This document shows positions 55,796 to 64,000 of a stretch of 64,000 bases of DNA, piece by piece (the stretch's first letter is position 1; every line of letters starts with the position of its first letter). The DNA is taken from assembly GCA_963970005.1 (NCBI GenBank), contig CAXAMN010025717.1, positions 416,703 through 480,702 of the forward strand, given 5' to 3'. The DNA comes from Durusdinium trenchii (lineage: Eukaryota > Sar > Dinophyceae > Suessiales > Symbiodiniaceae). The translations under genes and the position numbers were made by a program. The notes beneath the pieces are model-generated. The model had not been told where the DNA came from. It did no database searches and worked only from the letters and a program-made list of their open reading frames with translations.

Positions 55796-58580
55796 CTGAT
55801 AGCTACTAAGTAGGCCGCTATTGGGCTTGCAAGCAGTTTCTGTTCAGGATTGCATGATTGATGTTTTTCCTACATGCTTGGGGACGCTTTGCAACTTACT
55901 TGTTGGCTCGCCTCTTACGGTCAATGACCTCAATTGACAATAAGCTCCTGTCAATACTTCTTTGGATCTCCGGGCTCGAGCATTGACTCCAAAAAGGGAA
56001 TTGTCAAAGGTTTCAGTTATTCATTCGCCAGCAATACAACACTCCAGACTGCCAAGCCCAAGGAAAGCACAAGGAATAAGGGCAGCAATTGGCTTGGAAT
56101 AGGTGGTGCGATGCTAGGTGACTTTATGATGCACAAGTAGCGGACTACCAGGCTTCTCAAATGGAAGCGCCAGCTTCACAGCCAAAGGGCCCCACTCTTC
56201 CGAGTGCACATCGAACAAGTCGATCGGCCTGTCCGAAGTGCCCTCTTCTCCAAACTGTCGGCGCCGCTGGCTTCGCCCGCGCCCGCGGAGAGTCGAACCT
56301 CCTGCATCTGCATGGGCACCCAGACGGCGCCAAGGCTCCACTGCTTGCGGAGGCTCAAGGCAATGTTCAAACTTTTGAGGACTTGCCAACCACCTTCAGT
56401 CGGAACTTGTATTCGGGCAATCATTTCCAGCGTGAGCACAGTCGCTCAATTTGGCGTTCTACAAAAAGGCACCGGACTCCATGGGAGCCGGGCTGCTATA
56501 AGCGGCATATCGGCCGCCGCGCATACCAACCCTCGGACCGGCAAGGTTCACACTTCCAGGCTGTAGTCTTGAAAGCTGGTTAACGATTCGACGGGGACAG
56601 GCGCGCCCTGTACAAGAAGGTCCCGGACTTCTTTAGTCGGCCACGTCCACATCGGCCCCCGTACTCCGCAAACCCCGGGGCGTTTGTAGCGCACATGATC
56701 ACATTGTCTTTGATCTCTCCAGCTGGATTCAAAGCATCTGCCAAACATGACGCAAAGTGAGAAAAAGGAGGATGGAGATGGAGGAGCTGCAAAGGACGAC
56801 CTCGATGCCTGGGGATGTGCAGTGGCTTGGGTACATTCAAATCAATCGTCAAGCGAAAGCTCCGCGCTCAAGTAAATGCTCAACAAATGCTCTGGCACAC
56901 CCATGCAAAACCTGAAAAATTGTCCATCAATTTATGAGGTTTCGCAAGTAGGGCTGCACGCCGTAAGCTAATTAAAATAGGCCATTTTTACGCAAAACAG
57001 TTTATGCATTTGCTAACCTATTTTGCTTACTAAGTGCCAGAATAACTGCTTAAAATGCTCGAACCGTAACATCACTACTTTCGAAGACTGAGGGAGACAA
57101 GGTCCCTGACATTGCGCGACGCTGCGAATTTAAGCACGAAGCACACTCAACTTTCTAGCGCGACCCTCATCTCATGACAGGTTTCAACTTGCACAGGTGT
57201 TCTCAGCTATGCCGGGTCTTGTAAGAATCAGGCAGATGAGGGAAAGGGTCTCGGACATTGCGCGACGCTGAACACGCTGAACACGCTGACTATTATTGAA
57301 TATTCTTCAACACATCTCATGTTTGGCTGCACGCGTGGCTGCGCTGACCATGCAATCAGCACTCCAAGGATCACAAAGTGCTGCACCTGCACCGAAATCT
57401 GCACTTCGAGGTTCACATCGCGCAGCCCTGCCTTTCGCAGCAGCACACGTTCAAAGACAAGTTGGGGATGCAGCCTTCACTGAACACATGCTGCATGTCC
57501 AAAGTTCACAATTCACTGCACCTGCCACAAATCAGAGCAAAACAGATCCGATCTCCTGCACCTGCGAGGAATAGTTGACTGCAAACAACCAGACCACGAG
57601 GATTCCCTTGTGCCTGCTAGGGACAGTGACCACCTAAGCCCGACTGAAGAACAGGCAAGCATGCCGTCGCGTTTGCATTCCAAAAAGCACTTCGTGCGAC
57701 TGCTTGGATTTCTTGAAGCCTCTGTACCAAAATTGTTGCGATTTTCTTGTGAGCAAGCTGTTCATCCAGGCTTCCGATTTTCTTGAAACACGGTCCTGCA
57801 TCCACGCGGTGACACGGGACCTTGATTACAGCCCACGTCACAGGATTCTTCTGAGTTCGGGGCTCTTGACAGCCACAATTCAGAATCTCAAAATGGAACA
57901 ACGGTAAAAACACAGATTTGGCCTGCCCGAAAAAGAACAGTTTTTCTCTATGAAACCTGTACTTTGACATGGATGGCAACATTAATGTATACGTCATCAT
58001 GTTACTGATATTACGCCAGTCATGCTTCTATGTTGTTGCAGTTTGGATTCCATGTGCAGTTCACCAACAACACACAAGTAAAAAAACGCTGACATGTACA
58101 CAAATTCACTATTAACCCTAATTACTTTACAACTCTCTTTGCATGTCGTTCTCAAAAGCAAGTCTACTTGCATGGTATTTTTAGATATATAGTGTAGTAA
58201 TATACTATATACAATATTTTACATACCCTAATATGCTGCTTCTTTGGATGGTTCCAAAAACACTTTCACACACCCTACCCATTAAAAGCATTAAAAAATA
58301 TCAAAATAATGTTATTGCATTGATCTGCTTTGTCGTGCCTTCCATTGCATGTTTTTGCATCATAGCTGATTAAATGCACTTACCGTGTTTTGCATTGTAT
58401 TTACATTGGTCATATTGCATATCAATTGATGGCATCTCTGATCTCTGGGAATACACAAACTCCAAGACTCGTTGATCTCGCTGTCTTTGCCTCTTGGTGG
58501 GTCCATAGCCTAGGGAGGAGTCCTCAAATCACTCGATTCCAGCTTAATAGCTCGCCCCAAATTCACGCCTCTTTCCGAAC
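55796..58580. other. No gene assigned
   Basis: Both strands are open across 56160-56580 but neither frame shows a motif (minus: GWQVLKSLNIALSLRKQWSL). The 56900-57060 and 58000-58330 segments are AT-rich and non-coding in appearance. Two copies of an acattgcgcgacgctg motif occur near 57110 and 57255. Confidence 0.35.
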
Positions 58581-58589
58581 CTGTCAAAG

Positions 58590-58800
58590 ACTGAAACACC
58601 CACGGCAGCTTGCCTGGTGTGGTATTAAAATACTTGGCAATCTCACTGTAGACCGCTGGCAAGGCCATGTTGTCCTGGCAATCTCACTGTCCACACATAG
58701 TCTTCCACGCATGACACTTTTGGGGGGATCGAGGATGTTGAAGACCTTCTGAACATCCATGTTTTTTTCCTCCAGGCGATAACCCACAACTGACAACATC
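58590..58800 (-). CDS. Candidate exon, function unknown
   Basis: A minus frame reads LSVVGYRLEEKNMDVQKVFN, ILDPPKSVMRG. Codon use and residue mix look protein-like. The sequence agattgccagg...agattgcca is duplicated near 58620-58690. No domain is recognised. It could be downstream of the candidate first exon near 59.6 kb. Confidence 0.3.
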
Positions 58801-59419
58801 GAGGCAAAATGAATAAAATGGATTCATCCGACCTTCGGACTTATAGGACTTCTAAGATTCCAGAAGATGGATGTCTCTTGATATCTCCATGTTTATCATT
58901 CCGTTCTATCATTTATCAATTTTTATCCCTAGCATGTTTGGGCCGAGGCTCAGTGTTCCACATCACCATCACCAGAAACAAGACCATCATCTGAAGAGCC
59001 CAGGAATTCCAGCTCTCTTTTCTTGATCCATCCCTCCCCTTCGATTCATCCGAATGCATCCTTGGATGTACAGGCAGCTGAGACCGTCTCTGGGCAAAGA
59101 CCAGGACGACTCCCGGTTGCGCAAATCTAATAGACTCTCGTTTGCACCTGTCACGGTGAATTTTCTACACTGACATACACTGACGGTCTATTTGGGAGTC
59201 ACTAGGAACGTTGGAGCATCACCCATCATTTGAAGCCTGTTCTTCTTTCCCAGGTTAGGGCGACTTCTTTCTGGCTAGGAGGAAGAATTGGTGATCCTCA
59301 CCGAAACCAGGTTCGCCAATCAGGTCACCGATGAGTGCACAGGAGCCTCTGCACCAAAACCTTTGGCATCACCCAAAAAGCAAGAACATGGTGCCGGCCA
59401 ATACCCAGCTGGCTGGGGC

Positions 59420-59604
59420 TGCTGCCATGAGCTGCACCCTCTGAAGCAAAAACAAACATCCCATCCATCTCTACGTAGCGGGGCTGGCCGTCACCATGCG
59501 TCACCCATGCGTCACCCAGCTTCACTCCGTCTCGAACAAGAGTCTCGGAGCTTGAAGTCTCATTCTCGCTGCTGCTACTGCTTTTGAGGTCCACGGCTGC
59601 CATT
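59420..59604 (-). CDS. Candidate first exon, function unknown
   Basis: An ATG at 59604 opens MAAVDLKSSSSSENETSSSE, TLVRDGVKLGDAWV, then GQPRYVEMDGMFVFASEG, with a possible donor near 59420. The serine-rich N-terminus followed by a folded-looking segment suggests a real start exon. Family unknown. Confidence 0.3.
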
Positions 59605-59937
59605 GCTGTGGGCCAGTGTGCGCGAAAACGGTCGAGAGGCACGGATCGTGAGCTGGAGGCCGAAATGGCGGGCGAGCGATGTTGGAGTCAAAATGTTTGG
59701 TGGTGAGCGAACGGGGGATGGAGAGGGAATACAGGTAGAAAATGAGAGGAAACCATGGAAATACCTTGAAGTCTCATGACTTCAAGTTGGGATGGCTTGC
59801 ACTTTCGCAGACCTGCCTACACCTTCACCAGGTCGGCCCTCCCAGTCAGTTTCTTGGGGGGACAGGCGAAGTCCCAAGCCCTTCAGGCCATCTCAGGCCC
59901 TTCAGGTGGGTCACCAGGTTAAAACGCAGCAGCTATG

Positions 59938-59987
59938 AGAAGAAGAAGAAGAAGAAGATGATGATGATGATGATGAAGATGAAGATC
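59938..59987 (+). repeat. Purine triplet microsatellite (aag)n(atg)n
   Basis: About seven aag-type and six to eight atg/aag units lie in tandem, with no gene context. Confidence 0.85.
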
Positions 59988-60189
59988 CCTTTTGCACTGC
60001 AAAGGCGACTCAGGTCGCCCCCCCCAGTGACCTCTGAACCACCAAGCTGGGGTCTGGCATGGCATGCGGCAGGCGGCCTAGGCAGGCCTCTTTTTGGGGG
60101 GGCGGTTGATGTTGGTGCCGATCCGGAGCAAGCTCTCAAATCCGGAGCCAGCTGTGGAGGTGTATTGCCAGGGTGGGGTCGCCAGGATC

Positions 60190-60272
60190 CACCGGTCTGT
60201 CAGACGGACCAGCTGACCAATGCCAGGACCGCCAAAAATTTGGACCAATGGATCAGCCGCTTGGAGCTGTTC
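60190..60272 (-). CDS. Candidate exon, function unknown
   Basis: After the acceptor TTTCGTCCCAG the frame reads EQLQAADPLVQIFGGPGIGQ, LVRLTDR, with a GT (GTGGATCC) directly after. Well-bordered and protein-like, but unassigned. Confidence 0.3.
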
Positions 60273-60522
60273 CTGGGACGAAACAGCATGAGATTCTGAT
60301 GGATTCGCTGCATGGATTCGGCCCAACTTGAAATTTGCTGAGAAAGAAGGGATCCCACCTCGCCAGTTTCGTCGATGGGTGCAAGATGGTGCAAGTTCCC
60401 CTAACAGGTCAGCTTGCTGCAAAACTAGTGTCCTGGTGTCCTCAGTGTTTTCTGTGACGGGAATCCATATGGATGAAACAACCTGCTGGTCTGGTCTGGT
60501 GAGTATAGATGTCATAGATTAA

Positions 60523-62330
60523 TACATCTATACACAACATCTCGAGAGTCAACCTCGATGAAGAACCCATCTTCTGTGACACGTTTGTGATCTTCAAAAT
60601 AAACTTGGCCAGTTTTCAGCGGTCAGCAGTTGTGTTGTGACTGGCCTTGCCTGGAAAAATGGTCCCTGGTCTTCTGTGGTGTGCTCAAATAACCCTCACT
60701 GAACACAGCAAATGTCTAAACTCCAGCTGAGGGACCAGGACTGTCCCCCTTAAACATGAAAAACCCACCTGGGATCGGGCCAGGCCGAAAATGCTGCTTC
60801 ATGGAGCGGCTTCCTATCAATGCTGCGACGAAATGCTGCAACACTTGGAAAAGGTGGTAATTCCTCCCCACCAGGAACACCTGCCCAGTTTGGACCCTCT
60901 TTCAGGAACATCTCTCTCGGGTGTTGCTAAGTTTGATCATCATAGTCGCTTATACCAACACAAATTTTGCCGTCGCGTGGAAGCTCACCCATGCGACCCG
61001 TTCACCCTGTGTATTGGCCGGCCGTGCGGTGTGGAAGCTCCTCGAAAGGGGCGACGAACCGCACCGCACCGCACCGCAGCGATGCCCACACTTTGGAGGC
61101 ACGAGCGAGCGAGGTCTGTGTGGCCAGGAGGAGGTTGGTTGGCTTCGTGTTGGGCAGCTCTTTTTTGAGAAATGGGCAGGGCAGGGCCGGCAGGGCTGAC
61201 AGGGCCCAAGCAAGGCTTATATTTTTTCATCTGCGTGGGCAATCGATGGGTCAGGAGTTACATCAAATTCGCCCGCACCGTTGGAGGATCAAAAACACAA
61301 CTCATGAAGTCGACGTTCTCAGGTTCAAGGCCCTCTTTTGAGGGACGTGGATCGAACCAATCGAACCGTCAACACTTGCCTTTGTTTGGCGATTGTTTGT
61401 TTGACCCTTCTGAAATGCTCCTTCAACTTGTAACTTCCTCGGGGCCACTCAGCGCACCCGCGGGTGTTTGGTTCACCCATGTTCACCCAACATTCAGAGC
61501 TTCGTGAAAGGCTGGAGCGCCCCAGCGGTCTGCGCGGCTCATGCAAAACCTGCACGAAAAGTTTTGGGGTTCAGGGGCTGGCGGCGATGCTGATCGTTGT
61601 CTGTGGGACGTATTCTGAAAAACATTGAGATGCTTACGGCACAAGCGTTGGGTGGGTTTTGGCAATTGGTTCCTAAGAAGTGCAAAAGTGCCTGAACATC
61701 CTGGGTGATTATCAGTACCAGTCCATAGATCCATTGTTCCAATTGCACTTGAAAGCCGACAAAGGGCTTGGGAACATGGATCTATGAAAACACATGTTTA
61801 CTGTAGATTCTTACAGTAATCTACTGAAACATATGCGGCACTTTCCAATTGTTGCTCTCCTAGCTGATTGGTTTGGTGGAACTTTCCCTCACTGGCCCGC
61901 TCACCCAGCCTTGCTTCCCCTGCTTACAACTTGCCAAGCTCCGTGGCCCGTTCCTGGCCGCAAGCAGTCGTCAGACCAGACTTGCGTGTGATATGTTTGT
62001 CCGCATCTCCTGCATGTACAGAGTCTACAGAGTCTTTGCAAGCTCTGCAAGCACAATTAAGCAGAGATATTTGGGTGGCTGTTTATGACAGCCATCCCAA
62101 CAAGTGTCTGCTTGGGTTCTGGGAAACGATAACAATAGTTGAAAACTCGCCTACATAGCGCTTCTGCCTTTTCACCTTCCTTCAACTCGATCCGCATGTT
62201 CAGACAAAACATGGATAACATATGGAAGACTTCCTGCCACTTAGATCTCCAAAGCCAATAACCCTCCCACCATGTGCACGTCTTCAGCCTCATTTGGTGT
62301 AACTTCCAAACCAAAGGAAGGAGCCACACC
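60523..62330. other. No gene assigned
   Basis: Frames at 60950-61340 and 61480-61750 on both strands lack recognised motifs. The region directly follows (on the coding strand) the last P5CR exon and could hold that gene's final codons and 3' UTR. Confidence 0.35.
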
Positions 62331-62378
62331 CGTCGCGCCCGTCGCGCCCGTGGCGCCCGTCGCGCCCGTGACGTGGAG
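62331..62378. repeat. cgcccgtcg tandem repeat
   Basis: Five imperfect nonamer copies (cgcccgtcg / cgcccgtgg) lie just downstream, on minus, of the last P5CR exon. They are translated as VAP repeats in a false plus frame. Confidence 0.8.
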
Positions 62379-62397
62379 TCGGACCGAACCCGTCGTC

Positions 62398-63682
62398 CTT
62401 GGCGGCGGTGACCGCGCTGATGATGCTGTGCCGGAAGCCGGTGCTCTCCAGGGTGCTGGTGCCTGGTGTGCAGGGAGAGAAGAATCAGGATGATCAGTCA
62501 GAGTCCAATTGGAGCCAGGATGGGATTCAATTGGAGCCAGGATGGGTTCACAAATAATTCAGAAATCAGAAGAAACCAGTGGCTTATGCTTTTTGCAATG
62601 ATGCATGATTGTTATGTGAGCATGAAGAAATGAGAACTTCGCCTCCGCCGCCACCCCAGGAGGTTGGCGTCAGCAAAGCACAAGATAAACCAAATGAGGT
62701 TTTGCGGAAACCATCATGGCCCACTGAGGGACAAATGACCCTCCCCATCCCCCCAAAAAAACATCACCAACATCCACATCCCTCACCAGCTTTTCTGGAG
62801 ATCCATCCACTCACAGAGCTCCTCTTGCACCTCCTTTCCAAAACCCACCCACCCGAACCTTCCCTTCGCAGGGCTCCCGAACCCTCGGGCACCCATCGCA
62901 CCATCCGCCCGCACCTGCGATGGTGGTGCCCCCCCGGCGACTCCACGGCGTTCCGCAGCTGAGCCGGGTGCCTCGGAAGAGGCCGGAGCGGCCGTGGGCA
63001 GCGGAGCGGGCGGGAGAGGTGGCCCCAACTTGGGCCGGCGCCGGACCGAACCAAAAGGACGACACTTGCAGAAGTGGGATCCAACCCATCTGTATGTCAT
63101 ATAACTCCTTCAGTAGTGCTACAGTATTTCATAGGAATTATCTATTTCACATTGTATTTCGCTTTATTCTTCGATTTCATCCGATTTCTATTGATGGAGC
63201 AGCGCCACATGTACATCATTGTACATCCAAACTCTACACCCCTTCGGCCTTTTTCAGCCCAGGCCACTTGTCGCCCTGCAGCGTCATCTTGGCGGCGCCG
63301 AAGACGGTCTGCGCCGCCAGGCGCAGTGCCACGTCCCGCGGCAGGCCGTTCTTCACCTCTGCCGGTGATGATTTGCAGGGCACATCATCACCGTTTCGGA
63401 GCAAATTCCAAATCCAAGACCTATCGGAGACAGGTGAACAACGTGTCTGTCTGGGCCAGATTTGGAGATCAGCAACTCCGGCTATGCCGACAAGAGGAAC
63501 CGCCTGTCCTTTCGAGTAGTATAGCTGACAGGTGACATGGATAGAAGATGCCACAAGATCCTTTCGTGGCGTCTCCCTGTCTCATGGGGGTCCTCATACG
63601 TATCAAGTTTGCCCTCCCTGCCGTCTCCCTGTCTCTGAGTCTACGAACGCCACCATCCGCCATCGATTCAATCATCATGTAC
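62398..63682 (-). CDS. Pyrroline-5-carboxylate reductase, C-terminal exons
   Basis: P5CR catalyses the NAD(P)H-dependent last step of proline synthesis. Four minus-strand exons join with matching phase. 63682-63649 gives YMMIESMADGG. 63356-63268 gives VKNGLPRDVALRLAAQTVFG, AAKMTLQGD. 62971-62915 gives HPAQLRNAVESPGG, then TTIA after a frame correction. 62462-62398 gives TSTLESTGFRHSIISAVTAA, K. These are the family's dimerisation-domain signatures (EAxADGGVKxGLPRxxAxxLAAQTVxGAAKM; HPxxLxxxVxSPGGTTI; LExxGFRxxxxxAVxAA). Donors are GTTCGT, GTGGCC and GTGCGG. The 57-base exon is one base too long: seven C on plus (62929-62935) where six keep frame. The Rossmann N-terminal exons lie beyond the window edge, and the final codons after AAK were not located. 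Confidence 0.85.
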
Positions 63683-63689
63683 CTCAAAA

Positions 63690-64000
63690 GCCAATCAGGA
63701 TGACAGGCAAATGGATCCAAATAGGGAACACCTTTGGATGCATGACGACCTCATGCCCACTTGCTGTATCTTCGTTGATTCCGTATGTGAAGACACACTC
63801 GCGACATGAGCAAGTATATAGCTGCCTCTGCTGGAAAAAAAAAGAACATCCTGAATCCAAATCTCACCACCTCTCTGCATTGGTCCAACGATGCTTGAAT
63901 GTTTTGCAGAAAGCTACTGGAACAATGAGAAACAAAACAAGCCAATTTTTTCGAGCTGACAGAAAGCCGCTGAGACTGACACTGAAAATGCCAAATTCCA
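63690..64000. other. Window edge, upstream P5CR intron or unresolved exons
   Basis: On minus this should hold an intron or preceding exons of P5CR. Open frames here (FFFFPAEAAIYLLMS) do not match the family's central region, so I read it as intron. Confidence 0.35.

Noticed and set aside
1..64000. CRISPR array, bacterial operons, riboswitches, origin of replication
   Set aside because: Repeat structures are simple tandem repeats without spacers, and the gene structure is eukaryotic with introns; nothing supports these feature types.

Overview
The window looks like nuclear DNA of a dinoflagellate, most likely a symbiodiniacean. Genes are split into short exons separated by introns of about 170 to 450 bases. 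Donors are a mix of GT, GC and apparently GA, and splice junctions lie inside short direct repeats of the AG|G type. Nearly all recognisable genes are on the minus strand, as in dinoflagellate unidirectional gene blocks. Gene space is dominated by lineage-typical ankyrin, RCC1 and lysine/glycine-rich proteins, and simple repeats are abundant. Two 10-N assembly gaps are present (7809-7818 and 26998-27007). Most long open frames in the window do not read as genes, so only those with a family signature or convincing splice context are listed.

Layout. At 0.1-2.9 kb is a five-exon minus-strand gene of unknown function. At 4.0-4.5 kb are exon fragments, one resembling the start of a tocopherol-type O-methyltransferase. 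From 7.8 to 15.0 kb lies the main feature: a tyrosine-recombinase (DIRS-like) retrotransposon on the minus strand. It encodes a low-complexity basic ORF1, a gag-like protein, reverse transcriptase, a full set of C5-cytosine methyltransferase motifs, RNase H and a tyrosine recombinase. At 16.3 kb is an exon resembling tocopherol cyclase. From 19 to 25 kb there are only candidate exons, an ankyrin exon and an AT-rich island. At 25.6-26.8 kb is the last exon of an RCC1-repeat protein with a ubiquitin-like tail. Ankyrin exons lie at 27.7-29.6 and 34.3 kb, and the gag of a decayed Copia-like element at 30.3-31.7 kb. The 35-48 kb stretch is sparse and contains a possible plus-strand gene at 42.9-44.3 kb. 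At 48.3-54.9 kb is a complete or nearly complete MFS transporter gene, many of whose exons join with consistent phase. At 62.4-63.7 kb are four exons of pyrroline-5-carboxylate reductase, whose 5' part runs off the window.

How parts relate. The retrotransposon has the machinery to copy itself (RT, RNase H), integrate (tyrosine recombinase) and possibly methylate its own DNA or nearby host DNA. Its reading frame is broken by several single-base +1 shifts, each at a homopolymer. The same defect occurs in one exon of the P5CR housekeeping gene, so sequencing or assembly homopolymer errors must be excluded before calling the copy dead. No host operon or shared pathway is evident. Proline synthesis (P5CR), MFS transport and the vitamin-E-like exons are separate loci.
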